Both the position numbers and the translations under genes were made by a program. A stretch of 64,000 nucleotides of DNA from JAIBCC01 sp963763855 (lineage in GTDB: Bacteria > Acidobacteriota > Blastocatellia > Pyrinomonadales > Pyrinomonadaceae). Of this stretch, positions 42,592 through 52,126 are shown in pieces. Position 1 is the stretch's first letter, and each line of letters begins with the position of its first letter. The stretch lies in assembly GCA_963763855.1 (NCBI GenBank), contig CAVXPU010000005.1, forward strand, positions 744,001 to 808,000, written 5' to 3'. Below the pieces are notes generated by a model. The model did not search any database. It was given only the letters and a program-made list of their open reading frames with translations, and had not been told where the DNA came from.

Positions 42592-44262
42592 TTACGGTAA
42601 ATCCTTACAACCAAAAATGGCAAATTTCTTGTTCTTAACAGTTACTTTTTTGCTTTCACCATCGCTTTTGATTTCAACAAAGCCTTCCAAACGATTGCTG
42701 CGGTCAATAAAAAAATCTCGGTCTTCGTAATAATTTGTGGTTGTAATTACATTTCCGTTTTGAGATGTATCCGAGCCCGTATAGATTCGTTTGTTTTTGA
42801 CTTGGGTAAAGTTAAAAATTATTTGTAAAAAATACTTGCCCGGTTTAAGTCGGCTAAAGACAAATTCGCCTTTCCCATTAGTTTGTGTTACCAAAGCGTG
42901 TTTTTGTGCCTCGCGATTAATAAAGATACCTGTTTTTTTATCCTCTTTTTTCTCGCGTAGTTCGTGCCATGTGTCCAGATACGGAGTCACCGGAAATAAG
43001 GCTACTCGAACATTCGACGCATCAAACCTCTCACTTCCACCCAATCCCCACATACCATTTTGGACGTAAGCACAAGCTCTCCCAATCAACGTAGAAGTTC
43101 CTTGTTGCAAAGCATTTTTTGCCAAAGCTGGGTCAAATTCCGCAGACGGGAAAAGCGTTCTTCGAGCATTTGCAAAACCGGGAAGAGCGTTTCCGCCAAG
43201 CGACCTGAATGTTTTTCTGTCAGTTTCGGCTAAATTATCTTTGCCCCAAGATTCGTAAAGATCGGCACGTCTGAAATAAACCTTTGCGTCTTGCGGGTCT
43301 AATTGAATCGCTTTTGTAAAATCTGCCTCGGCGAGATCAAATTTGTGTTTTTGTTCAAAATAAATCAAACCGCGATTGTAATAAGAAGAATTATCCTTGG
43401 GATTAAGTTCGATAGCCTGATTGTAATTTGCCAATGAGGCTTCAAACTCGCCCACATCGGCAAAAATATAACCCAAATAAAAGAAAGTCGGAGCGTAAAA
43501 AGGGTCGGCTTTCATAGCTTGGCGAAAATAACCTATCGCTTTATCGTAATTGCGAATTCTTACTTCCTCCGCCCCTAATTTGACTAAAGATTCGGCGGAT
43601 TCTTTCATTGAGGTAGTTTGACCGCCAGTCGGCTTTTTGTTTTGGGCAACGCCTGTTCTCGGCGGACGCTGAGAACTCCAAAATTTTGTCCAAACTACAT
43701 TTTGGATAGCCTCGAAGTCCGGAATAAACTCCATTGTCAGCAATAAAACGGGTTCATCTCCGAGACCTGCTTTGGTAATTTCCGCATTGAGAATGTTATT
43801 GTCAATTTTCCCTGCGGAATCTTTAGCCGCCGCTCTTGCTGATAAGAAAGCGGAGCTGTTGCAGGCGAGTTTTTTTACTCGTTGAAGCACAGGTTTGTTA
43901 TTTTTCCCCCATGGAACATCGTCCTCTGCAATTTCGGCTGACTCAAAAGTATAGCTTTTTGAGTTAATCTCCCTCACTTCGTTTCCATTACAACGAAATT
44001 CAACAGTTACTGTCGTGTATTGCGGACTGCCTTTTGCCTCCAAAATATAGGCAAAGTTTATGTTTTTTACACCCGCAGTTGGTGTTTCAACTGAATTCAT
44101 ATCAACAAAAAAAGCAGATCTTTTCGGCGGTTGTCCTCCGGCAAAAACCATATACCATTCTTCTTGGGCAATGGTATTAACCGAAAAGATTCCAACGACC
44201 AAAGAACACATTAAAGCGAACTTCACTATTTTATATTTTGCATAAACACTATTTTTCAACAT
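42592..44262 (-). CDS. Secreted TPR protein with carboxypeptidase-regulatory-like C-terminus
   Basis: 556 residues. Signal peptide FALMCSLVVGIFSVNTIAQ; residues about 30-205 form a domain of unknown type (YMVFAGGQPPKRSAFFVDMN); three or four TPRs follow (RNYDKAIGYFRQAMKADPFY, SLANYNQAIELNPKDNSSYY, EADFTKAIQLDPQDAKVYFR). The C-terminus reads like a prealbumin/carboxypeptidase regulatory fold (LVTQTNGKGEFVFSRLKPGK). Neighbouring genes 44462 and 48506 have related patterns. Function unknown; envelope location inferred. Confidence 0.78.
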   Translation of the reverse strand: MLKNSVYAKYKIVKFALMCSLVVGIFSVNTIAQEEWYMVFAGGQPPKRSAFFVDMNSVETPTAGVKNINFAYILEAKGSPQYTTVTVEFRCNGNEVREINSKSYTFESAEIAEDDVPWGKNNKPVLQRVKKLACNSSAFLSARAAAKDSAGKIDNNILNAEITKAGLGDEPVLLLTMEFIPDFEAIQNVVWTKFWSSQRPPRTGVAQNKKPTGGQTTSMKESAESLVKLGAEEVRIRNYDKAIGYFRQAMKADPFYAPTFFYLGYIFADVGEFEASLANYNQAIELNPKDNSSYYNRGLIYFEQKHKFDLAEADFTKAIQLDPQDAKVYFRRADLYESWGKDNLAETDRKTFRSLGGNALPGFANARRTLFPSAEFDPALAKNALQQGTSTLIGRACAYVQNGMWGLGGSERFDASNVRVALFPVTPYLDTWHELREKKEDKKTGIFINREAQKHALVTQTNGKGEFVFSRLKPGKYFLQIIFNFTQVKNKRIYTGSDTSQNGNVITTTNYYEDRDFFIDRSNRLEGFVEIKSDGESKKVTVKNKKFAIFGCKDLP

Positions 44263-44461
44263 ATTTTTTGATTACATTAAATTTCAAAAACATCAAAGTG
44301 AACAATTTCCCTTTGTAATGTTTTTCTCAACAGTTGCTAAAATTAAAGGAAATCCTAACAACCGAGGATACTTCTTTTATTTCAACGAAATTTTCCAAGT
44401 GGTTGTTCCTAAGAGTCAAGATTTCTCTCACCTCTCCCAAGCCAAATACGACAAAGCATTA
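44263..44461. other. Intergenic stretch, nothing recognised
   Basis: About 200 bases between two minus-strand genes; no hairpin or promoter beyond AT-rich sequence. Confidence 0.4.
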
Positions 44462-45781
44462 CTAATCTTTAAGTTTCACACTAACCGTTTCGCCTTCTTT
44501 ATTTATTTTTACAAATTGATGATTTATAACGTTTGCTGGCGACATCCAATTCTTAACATCAATGATTTGGGTAGCACTAGCAGATCCATCGCTACCTACA
44601 GTAATCGAATAATCGCCAGTCGGAGTTCTCGTCGTATGGGTATATTTATTTGCCACAAAACCAATAAACACCAGATACTCGCCCGGTTTTAAGTTTTGGA
44701 AAACAAAATTCCCTTTATTGTCGATCACATCTGTGACAACCTGATGTTTTGCAACTTCCGGTGGCAATGGATAAGAACAACCGTCGACAAGTTTTCCGTC
44801 AAAGTAAACGGGACGCGATATTTTGCCGATAGTTAAATTGAATTCAATCCATTCTTTAAAATATGGCGTATTTGGGATAAGTGTTACGAGGCTGCCTTTT
44901 GGGGCAAACTGCGTTTTATTTCCGATTATTCTCTTTTCAGAAATCCTTGTGGAAGCCTGTCCTTTAATGCTCGACGTTCCGCCGGAGAGCATCGCCATCG
45001 TTTCATTCGGATCAAACTGAGCTTTGATAGGGTTTACATCCGTTTCCTTATCAACAAGTACGTAGGCGTTAGAACTTATTCCATCGAATGAATGCTCGGT
45101 GCGTAGAATTCTTCTCGTGGTCTTGTCCAAAAAAACTACCAATTGATGATTTCGCGTTTTTTCAAATGCAGTAACTTTCCAAAGATCATGCACTCCCGAA
45201 AGACACGAAAAGGTTTTTTGCTCGGATACGTCAGTAATTCGATATCGAAGATATGTTGGCTGCCAACTACCGTTAAGTCTCATTACAGGGAGAGTTATCC
45301 GATAATCAAGACTGATTGGCAGGGAACTAATTACATACGGCAATGTAGCCGGGTCGAAGTGTTTTCCGGTAATCGCTCCATCTATGTTTTCTTTCTTATT
45401 GGTTTCAAAATCGGTCCGAACGCCTTTTACCCTAGATCCATATTGCAAACTATATGACCTATCTTCATTCTTATAACTTTGCCGTATAGGTTCGAGAGTT
45501 TTGGCATTTAATACCAAGGTTTGGGTGCTTTCATCAAGTCCTTTTAAAGTTTCACGCTCTTCAACCGTAATTTCTTGATTATTGCGTTGTACGGTTACCA
45601 AACTTGCTTTGTCTTTGCTATTTGTCGCCCAGGTAAACTTACCGGTATTGAGAAGTGCCGGATTTATACTTTTATCGCCCGGCTCAATAATCGTCGGCTG
45701 TGCCAATATGTTTAGTGAAGTTAATAAAAACATCACCCCTAAAAAACTAATTTCGATGCTTCTTTCTATTGCTCTTTTCAT
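44462..45781 (-). CDS. Secreted hypothetical protein
   Basis: 439 residues. I start at 45781, where MKRAIERSIEISFLGVMFLL opens a signal peptide (cleavage after ILA-Q); the longer frame to 45889 has a Cys-rich run with no such signal. The C-terminal ~120 residues contain a carboxypeptidase-regulatory-like block (VVTDVIDNKGNFVFQNLKPG, EYLVFIGFVANKYTHTTRTP) similar to 42592-44262. The N-terminal ~250 residues (domain of 'SLQYGSRVKGVRTD' type) are unrecognised. Confidence 0.7.
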   Translation of the reverse strand: MKRAIERSIEISFLGVMFLLTSLNILAQPTIIEPGDKSINPALLNTGKFTWATNSKDKASLVTVQRNNQEITVEERETLKGLDESTQTLVLNAKTLEPIRQSYKNEDRSYSLQYGSRVKGVRTDFETNKKENIDGAITGKHFDPATLPYVISSLPISLDYRITLPVMRLNGSWQPTYLRYRITDVSEQKTFSCLSGVHDLWKVTAFEKTRNHQLVVFLDKTTRRILRTEHSFDGISSNAYVLVDKETDVNPIKAQFDPNETMAMLSGGTSSIKGQASTRISEKRIIGNKTQFAPKGSLVTLIPNTPYFKEWIEFNLTIGKISRPVYFDGKLVDGCSYPLPPEVAKHQVVTDVIDNKGNFVFQNLKPGEYLVFIGFVANKYTHTTRTPTGDYSITVGSDGSASATQIIDVKNWMSPANVINHQFVKINKEGETVSVKLKD

Positions 45782-45904
45782 AAGTATTTTTATTTGTATA
45801 TATCCTCCGTTAAACAACTTACTGGAATTATTTTCGTTTTGTTTGAACGCTTGTTCAAAGCAAAACTTGCAGCATTTTTTTGTATGCAACCTACTACAGA
45901 AACA

Positions 45905-47053
45905 TTATTGCCAAACACTTTTCTGTTTAACCTCAATTTTATGCCGCGACCGAATTTCCACCCCCTCGAGATGCGAACTGACGCGAATTTTACGCGATTT
46001 AGCATCTTGGGTATTTGCAATTGGATTGGTCGGAACATAAGTCACAACGTAGGTTGAATCTATTGCATTGGCGATTCTGCTTGCCGTAGTCAGGAACGTT
46101 TCGAGTTCTTCGGGGGCATGAAAAATTCCGCCAGTATCATCTGCTATTGCCTCTAATTTGGTCTGACTCTTAAGCCAATCCTCCAGCTTTTTGATTATTA
46201 ACTTGCGACGCTCGAAATCTAAATCAAAAATGACTATCGCCTGAGATTTATACATGGAACGCATTGTTTCTCTGATGCGTATCTCGCCTGAAACCTCCGG
46301 AATTGTTTGTAAAATTGATTCTAAAACTTCGTCAGGAACTCTATCTTTTGTCTTGCTATCACCCATTCTAACTCTCCGCGATGCTCTTTTTGCGGAGTTT
46401 TGCTCTAATTGCGTGTAGCTAATAATGTGAACCGTAATATTGGCTGCGACCAGATTTTGGAGAGCCTTTTGGCGTTCTGATTCATCGGCGACATTATCCA
46501 AACCGTCTGTAATCAAAACTAAATGTCGATTTTCAATCGGACGCGATTCAAAAGCGACGATTGCCGAATTTAGAGCCTGAGAAAATCGCGAACGTTTGCC
46601 AGAAAACATCTTTTTATCCAACGTTTTAGCGGCAGATTTAAGGTCTGTCGTCCAATCGGTAAGCGTCTCAATTTTATCGTAATACTGCATCACTGACATC
46701 GTATCGTCAGGCAAAAGACTGTAAATAAATAATTGAGCTATCACACGAGTTAGCGAAATTTTTTTGACAAAATTCATCTCGCTACCGGTATCCAACATCA
46801 ACAAAACATTGGCAGGAACCTTTTTCATACTCGTAATAGTTTGCGGGGTTCCTTCCTCGACAATCAATAAATCATCGGCTTTGAGGTTCGAAACAAATTT
46901 TCCATTTCCCGTTTGTGCCGTAACATTTAGGTGAATTTCTTCAGTCGTAATTTTAATTGGTTCATCAGCCGGAGTCGGCGTCGGCGTTTGAGCTGAAACA
47001 TCGGCGACCAACAAAACTACGAACAATAAAACAATCGACGGGCTAATATTCAT
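45905..47053 (-). CDS. VWFA-related acidobacterial-type protein
   Basis: 382 residues. Signal peptide in SIVLLFVVLLVADVSAQ, a Thr/Pro linker, then the N-terminal block IHLNVTAQTGNGKFVSNLKA and a von Willebrand A domain: VLLMLDTGSEMNFVKKI (D-x-G/S-x-S MIDAS-like), HLVLITDGLDNVAD. This architecture (VWFA-related domain, TIGR03436-like) is found chiefly in Acidobacteriota, which supports the taxonomic call. I start at 47053; the longer frame lacks a signal start. MIDAS residues are nearly standard (DTGSE instead of DxSxS). Confidence 0.82.
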   Translation of the reverse strand: MNISPSIVLLFVVLLVADVSAQTPTPTPADEPIKITTEEIHLNVTAQTGNGKFVSNLKADDLLIVEEGTPQTITSMKKVPANVLLMLDTGSEMNFVKKISLTRVIAQLFIYSLLPDDTMSVMQYYDKIETLTDWTTDLKSAAKTLDKKMFSGKRSRFSQALNSAIVAFESRPIENRHLVLITDGLDNVADESERQKALQNLVAANITVHIISYTQLEQNSAKRASRRVRMGDSKTKDRVPDEVLESILQTIPEVSGEIRIRETMRSMYKSQAIVIFDLDFERRKLIIKKLEDWLKSQTKLEAIADDTGGIFHAPEELETFLTTASRIANAIDSTYVVTYVPTNPIANTQDAKSRKIRVSSHLEGVEIRSRHKIEVKQKSVWQ

Positions 47054-47212
47054 ATAAATCATTGCTATTACAACAGTTACAAGGCAGTAAATTAGTGCCA
47101 ATAACTAAACCTAAAAATTCTAACTTGCTTAATTCCTCGCTCAAGGAAATTTCCTCTCACAATAAATTAACGCAAAAGAGAGGAAAAAACCGTAACTTGT
47201 ATCTCATCTCAA

Positions 47213-47569
47213 TCATTGATTACGAAAAATCAGCAAGAGAAGACCAACAAGGAACGAAACCGGGATTATGGCATTCACGATCACTCCAAGAACGGCAAAT
47301 AGTTTCTTGTGTTGGGTATTGAACAGTTCAACTGTTCCAACAAGAAACCCAAGTCCGTTTCCAATTGCCGGAATAAGCAAGTAGAAAAGCAAAATAAAAA
47401 TTAATCCAAGTAGTCCCGCCGGACCAAGTCGTGTCAAATGGTATAGAAAGCCATTTGATCCATATGAATCGTCAAGTGCCACAAGTCCGACATAACCCAA
47501 GTTGAGGACCCCAATTAGACAAGATGCGATTCCGAACCTGCTATGTTTTTTATCAACTATTTCAATCAT
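47213..47569 (-). CDS. Small membrane protein, four helices
   Basis: 118 residues with about four hydrophobic helices (IASCLIGVLNLGYVGLVAL, AGLLGLIFILLFYLLIPAIG, LGFLVGTVE, and LGVIVNAIIPVSFLVGLLLL). No family recognised. Located between the VWFA gene and a lipoprotein gene, all on the minus strand. Confidence 0.6.
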   Translation of the reverse strand: MIEIVDKKHSRFGIASCLIGVLNLGYVGLVALDDSYGSNGFLYHLTRLGPAGLLGLIFILLFYLLIPAIGNGLGFLVGTVELFNTQHKKLFAVLGVIVNAIIPVSFLVGLLLLIFRNQ

Positions 47570-47683
47570 TTCTCGAATTCGTCCTCTATTTGCGGAGACA
47601 TTAGGTTAAACACGCTTATTACTTTTGACCGAATCGCAAGCGGTTATCGGACTTAGTAGAAGTAGAATGCTGATCTTCTTATT

Positions 47684-48490
47684 TTATTGCCTCTTAAAAA
47701 TCGTTCCCGTAAAACCTACCGTGCCTTCGCCAAGTTTCGGTTCCTTAATCATTTTCAAATTTCTGCCATCAAGTTTGAAAACGTATGTTTCTGCACCATC
47801 GGGAGCAGCGGGGAATGAAACAATTACGGTGTTTTCACCTTCGTCCAGTTTCCAAGTTCCTTTCAAATCAGCACCATCGCCGCCTTCACGTTCGCTAACG
47901 TAAGTCGCAACGTTGCCTTTTTTCAATTCCCATGTGAAAGAGTCTTCACCATATTCGTGTTTGGATTTATAAACATATTTGCCTTCGACATTTGGAATCG
48001 ATTGAGTTTTCTTGGGTTTTTCATATTCGTAACTATCGTAAAGAAAACTATCTATCGTTCTGACCAGCAAAACTTTGTCGCCTTTTTGCCAACGCATTAT
48101 GGCTTGTCCGAACGGGGAAGATGGACCGGCTTCCAATTCAGGAATCTCTCTGCAAAGAGATTCTTGTCCTAAACAATTTTCCTTGCCTTCTTCGGAAGCG
48201 GCTGGAGTCCAACCCGCTTTCAACAATTTTTGCCGAACGCTAGTTCTGTAATCTTCCTGCTTTTCAAACTTCGGTAATTCCGATGTTTGTTCGGTTTTCG
48301 TAGGTTCAACCTCTTCAACTTTTTCTGCCGTGTTACTAATCTTAGAATTTGCTGACAAATTTTCAGCAGATTGTCCGCTACCCGCATCATTGCTCTCGCG
48401 ATTAGTCGTATTTACCGACGAATTGCACGCACTAAAAGCGGACAAACCAAAAATCAACGTGAATATATAAATTGACTTCATTATCTTCAT
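47684..48490 (-). CDS. Lipoprotein of unknown function
   Basis: 268 residues. Lipoprotein signal FTLIFGLSAFSAC (lipobox FSAC), a Ser/Asn/Glu-rich linker of about 55 residues and two similar globular blocks. ATG 48490 has AGAGGG about 11 bases upstream. The TWELKKGNVATYVSEREGGD... LKGTWKLDEGENTVIVSFP stretch resembles the ..KGTWTVENDLATVKLP.. of the next gene (48506), so the two share a domain. Confidence 0.72.
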   Translation of the reverse strand: MKIMKSIYIFTLIFGLSAFSACNSSVNTTNRESNDAGSGQSAENLSANSKISNTAEKVEEVEPTKTEQTSELPKFEKQEDYRTSVRQKLLKAGWTPAASEEGKENCLGQESLCREIPELEAGPSSPFGQAIMRWQKGDKVLLVRTIDSFLYDSYEYEKPKKTQSIPNVEGKYVYKSKHEYGEDSFTWELKKGNVATYVSEREGGDGADLKGTWKLDEGENTVIVSFPAAPDGAETYVFKLDGRNLKMIKEPKLGEGTVGFTGTIFKRQ

Positions 48491-48505
48491 ATCGTTTAAA
48501 ACCCT

Positions 48506-49450
48506 CTATATCTTTTTCCCTGCATTTGCTGCCGAAATAATAATCATCTCAACACAATCGTTTTTAATATCTTCAAAGTTCATGGCGTAACGTTTGACAT
48601 AAACATCAACAAAAAGATTCTTGCGGCTGAATATTAAACCCCGCATTTGTGAATGAACTGCATACGCGTTTCGGGACGAAAATCCGGCTCCTGTCAAATC
48701 TTTCCGGTAGCTTTCAAGGCTGATGCAAACGCCTTTCATATCGGCATTTTCAGCTTCATTATCAAACGAAAACCTTACTGTATCGGTCGTTTTATTTTCT
48801 GCCGACGGATATGGATAAGCAGTTAAACCATATATCCACGAAGAGTCGGCAACTTTTCCCCAAAAGCCGTAATTTGTTCCGTCTTCTTCGTTAAAATGAA
48901 CTTTGATTGCCATTTTGTGTTCGATATTTTTAGGCGAAAGATCTTTGACGGTTTTAATTGATTTCGTGAATTCCAAGAGTCGGCTGTTTATTTCCTGAAC
49001 CGAAAACGTTGGTGCAGAAGGTGCATCTAAAGCTTTTGTAAAAACCGTTCCGACAGTAATCATCGCAACATTCTCCGGTTTTTCAACAATCTCTAAAGCA
49101 TCCCCTTTTCGTTTCAATTTAAACACCAAGGTCGAATCGTCTTTTGGCAATTTAACCGTTGCTAGATCATTTTCCACCGTCCAAGTTCCTTTGATTGTCG
49201 AAGCACCTTTGTATTCGTATGAATAAAGCACAACGCCTTCGCTCTGAAATTTGAACATAAAATTGAACTTGTTTTCACCATCTTTACCCTTGAAAAGATA
49301 CAATCCCTCCAGCTCGGTTTGAGCCGCCGAAGTTTCAATCATCAAACTTTGTTTATAGATCAAGTTCGTATTATTTCGACCGAAAATATTTGAATTTATT
49401 CCGGCGAACACCATTAAAAGTAATAAATAACTCATTAAAGTTTGTTTCAT
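48506..49450 (-). CDS. Secreted hypothetical protein sharing a domain with the adjacent lipoprotein
   Basis: 314 residues. Signal peptide QTLMSYLLLLMVFAGINSNI. Its middle (GVVLYSYEYKGASTIKGTWT, VENDLATVKLPKDDSTLVFK, LKRKGDALEIVEKPENVAMI) matches the C-terminus of the lipoprotein at 47684 (EGDK..KGTWKLDEGENTVIVSFPAAPDG..). The C-terminal half is unrecognised. 15 bases separate the two genes. Confidence 0.72.
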   Translation of the reverse strand: MKQTLMSYLLLLMVFAGINSNIFGRNNTNLIYKQSLMIETSAAQTELEGLYLFKGKDGENKFNFMFKFQSEGVVLYSYEYKGASTIKGTWTVENDLATVKLPKDDSTLVFKLKRKGDALEIVEKPENVAMITVGTVFTKALDAPSAPTFSVQEINSRLLEFTKSIKTVKDLSPKNIEHKMAIKVHFNEEDGTNYGFWGKVADSSWIYGLTAYPYPSAENKTTDTVRFSFDNEAENADMKGVCISLESYRKDLTGAGFSSRNAYAVHSQMRGLIFSRKNLFVDVYVKRYAMNFEDIKNDCVEMIIISAANAGKKI

Positions 49451-49551
49451 AATTGTTTATAAGAATCTGTTAATTTTCTATCTGACCTATATAACGTAGA
49501 AATTGCGGATTAACCGTAAAGGCAGTTTTGATTTTTTCAGTCAGATTAATT

Positions 49552-50313
49552 CTAATTCAATCCCAAAAACTCTCTCAGAGTTTTAACCCTTTCGTGAGCG
49601 ACTAAAAACTCCGTTTTCTTTGCATCCTTTAAGCGAACTGTCACGCGATTACCAAAACGGACATCTTCGATAAAATTTATGTTGATAATCAAATTTCGAT
49701 TACCCCGAAAGAAAACATCTTTGGCAAGACGATTTTCCAGTTCAATCAAGCTGTGATTTATCGGAAGATCTCGTCCTTCCAAAGTTTGGGCGAAAGTCAT
49801 CTTATCTTCGGAAAAGAAATGGGTAATTTCACTAACATTGATAATTTTGACTTTTCCGCCCAATCTTGATGGCAAACGTGAAAGCAGCGGTTTGGGACTC
49901 AAGTTTTCTAGGAGTTTCTGGATATTAACAGTTGAATCTTCTGCTTTTTCCGCCGTAATTTTTTCGAGTTTCTCTAAGGCTTTTTCCAGTCTTTTGAAAG
50001 CGATTGGCTTGAGTAAATAGTCAATCGAATAAACCTCAAAAGCCTCTAAAGCAAACTCGTCAAAAGCCGTCGTAAAAATTACGGGCGGATAATTTCCGAG
50101 CTTTTGCAAAAGCTCAAACCCTGTTAATTCGGGCATTTGAATATCAAGAAAAATTGCGTCAAGTTCTAAATTTGGAATCAGACTCAAAGCATTTAACGGC
50201 TTATTAGTTTCCCCGATAATCTCGACCTTTTCCGTTTTTAGCAGTAGTTTAGAAAGTCGCTTCAACGCCAAAGGCTCATCGTCAACTAAAAAAACTTTCA
50301 GTAAATTCTTCAT
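49552..50313 (-). CDS. LytTR-family response regulator, second pair
   Basis: 253 residues. Receiver (VFLVDDEPLALKRLSKLLL, Asp in DAIFLDIQMPEL, Lys in DYLLKPIAFKRL) and LytTR domain (INHSLIELENRLAKDVFFRG, NRNLIININFIEDVRFG). Immediately downstream of its kinase (3-base gap). Clear paralogue of 36271-37056. Confidence 0.93.
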   Translation of the reverse strand: MKNLLKVFLVDDEPLALKRLSKLLLKTEKVEIIGETNKPLNALSLIPNLELDAIFLDIQMPELTGFELLQKLGNYPPVIFTTAFDEFALEAFEVYSIDYLLKPIAFKRLEKALEKLEKITAEKAEDSTVNIQKLLENLSPKPLLSRLPSRLGGKVKIINVSEITHFFSEDKMTFAQTLEGRDLPINHSLIELENRLAKDVFFRGNRNLIININFIEDVRFGNRVTVRLKDAKKTEFLVAHERVKTLREFLGLN

Positions 50314-50316
50314 AAA

Positions 50317-51348
50317 TTACGCGGGCAACTGCAATCTAACCGTTCCGTTTCCGATTATTTGTAAATAGGATTTTCCGTCAAAAAGTGTCTGTAAACGATT
50401 CTGCAAATTATCCAAACCGTGATTTGGCTGCAAATCTTTTTCCGTAAATCCTTTGCCGGTATCCGTCACCTCAATTTCTACATTTTCACCATTCTTTTGA
50501 ACTGAAATAACAATCGAGGTTAAATCTGAAGTCTTTGAAACAGCGTGCTTTATCGAATTTTCTACTAAAGTTTGCAGTGATAAAGGCGGCAATTTTGTTG
50601 ATAAAATACCTTCGTCACATTTTATTTGATAAGTTAAACGGTCGTCATAGCGAATCTTTTCCATGTCAAGATACTTTTCTGTAATTTCGAGTTCTTGTTT
50701 GAGCGTAACCAAACTCCTCGAACTTGAATCAAGCGAATATCTGAGCAAATCAGAAAGATTTTCCATCATTTCTTCAGCCATCGCCGGACTTTCCGAAATC
50801 AACGCGGAAATCGAATTTAGCGTATTAAACAAAAAATGTGGATGAATTCGTGATTCAAGCGAAGCGAGTTGGGCTTCGGTCGCCAGAGTTTTAGCTTTTT
50901 GCTCATCTATTTCTTTTTGGCGGAGTTTCTTTTGCAAAATTTCATACGACAAAAAACCGAAGCCAAATGATGCCATCGTTAAAGAAAACAGGAATTGTTG
51001 CCAGCAAGGAAAAATGTCTTCGTAGCGGGGAAGCGTGAATATTCGTCGAATTACAAATCGGGCTATTACTTCTGAAAATAACGTAATGGAAAAGATCATT
51101 GCTGATAATTTTAGAACCGTCACAATCATCGAACCTTGATTCCATTTATCGGAAAATGCCGTAATCAAAAACCAAAGCGGGGAACCTATCAAGTTAGAAA
51201 AAACAAAGCATATAAAGAATTCTTCAAAGGTAAATTTGCTCCAACCGCCGTTTGAAACTGTAAAAGAAAAAGCAACGAGAGTGGCGGATAAATTCAGCAC
51301 CACGCAGTATTTAAGATATGTAATCCAATTATTCTTGAAAGCAGACAT
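50317..51348 (-). CDS. LytS/YehU-type sensor histidine kinase, second pair
   Basis: 343 residues. Start at 51348 (MSAFKNNWITYLKYC); the longer frame to 51498 runs into a palindromic repeat and is not conserved. Several N-terminal helices, then LASLESRIHPHFLFNTLNSI with the phospho-His, and HATPase_c boxes (QTLVENSIKHAV, DTGKGF). Paralogue of 37074-38198. With 49552 it brackets the secreted-protein block from the other side. Confidence 0.92.
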   Translation of the reverse strand: MSAFKNNWITYLKYCVVLNLSATLVAFSFTVSNGGWSKFTFEEFFICFVFSNLIGSPLWFLITAFSDKWNQGSMIVTVLKLSAMIFSITLFSEVIARFVIRRIFTLPRYEDIFPCWQQFLFSLTMASFGFGFLSYEILQKKLRQKEIDEQKAKTLATEAQLASLESRIHPHFLFNTLNSISALISESPAMAEEMMENLSDLLRYSLDSSSRSLVTLKQELEITEKYLDMEKIRYDDRLTYQIKCDEGILSTKLPPLSLQTLVENSIKHAVSKTSDLTSIVISVQKNGENVEIEVTDTGKGFTEKDLQPNHGLDNLQNRLQTLFDGKSYLQIIGNGTVRLQLPA

Positions 51349-51366
51349 TTTTTTAATAACTGATGT

Positions 51367-51497
51367 TGGAACTCGGACACTCTTGTCCGAACAAATGCCG
51401 AGCATTTGAATTTTGTTTGATAAATATTTACTTGATTTTATCCAGACTTTGCTAGATTTTTTGCAAAAATCTTTCGGACAGGAGTGTCCGAGTTCCA
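51367..51497. repeat. Palindromic repeat, second copy, at a gene end
   Basis: 131-base element. Outer arms TGGAACTCGGACACTCTTGT and ACAGGAGTGTCCGAGTTCCA; same family as 11455-11572. It supplies the last ~20 codons and the stop of the membrane protein at 51438 and begins 19 bases upstream of the kinase start at 51348. Confidence 0.85.
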
Positions 51498-52115
51498 TTC
51501 TAATCGTTGCCGTTTTGTCAGCAAGTAAGCGACCAATAAATTAGGCAACCAACAAAACCACGCAATAAACTTATATGCTGTTACGAAATCTATCTCCAAA
51601 ACCGCTGAAAGTGGCAAGTAAAACCTCAAAGTTACCGCTGCAAAACACAGAGAATAACTATAGATCATCATTTTTTCGTGTTTGAGAATTTTCTTATTTC
51701 TAATCAGAAAATATGCAGTTAGTGTTGTATAAAACCAAGCAATTCCGAGACTAATAAAACCCGCCGAGGCAATCCAGCCGCCCGTTGCGTAAAATCCTAA
51801 ATAAATTCCCGCGATAGAAGCTAATAAAACCGATACGACATAAACTTTTCCAATGTTCCGATGAACTTTGAGATGACTAACTCTGATTTTCTTGACAAAT
51901 AATAGCCAACCGATCAGGAGAGCGATTCCGCCAAAAATAATATGAATGTAAAATCCAATCTGCCATATCCTGTTGGCAAGTAATTCATCCGATTTAAATC
52001 CCAATATTCCGAATTTCTCTTCAAATGAAAACGGGATGGTAGCGAAGAAGGCTATCGAAACAGCCAGAAAAACTAAAAAACTCCAACTTATCTTTTTCAA
52101 TATTTTCTTAATCAT
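51438..52115 (-). CDS. DUF2306-like membrane protein
   Basis: 225 residues, about six helices. Block YIHIIFGGIALLIGWLLFV and HRNIGKVYVVSVLLASIAGI with HLKVHRNIG match the DUF2306 family (conserved His in the R-H-x-x-x-G motif). Start at ATG 52115, 11 bases past the stop of the adjacent gene; an upstream in-frame start at 52145 would overlap it. The C-terminal ~20 residues (EWNSDTPVRKIFAKNLAKSG) come from the palindromic repeat. Physiological role unknown. Confidence 0.8.
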   Translation of the reverse strand: MIKKILKKISWSFLVFLAVSIAFFATIPFSFEEKFGILGFKSDELLANRIWQIGFYIHIIFGGIALLIGWLLFVKKIRVSHLKVHRNIGKVYVVSVLLASIAGIYLGFYATGGWIASAGFISLGIAWFYTTLTAYFLIRNKKILKHEKMMIYSYSLCFAAVTLRFYLPLSAVLEIDFVTAYKFIAWFCWLPNLLVAYLLTKRQRLEWNSDTPVRKIFAKNLAKSG

Positions 52116-52126
52116 AGGATTTCGCA

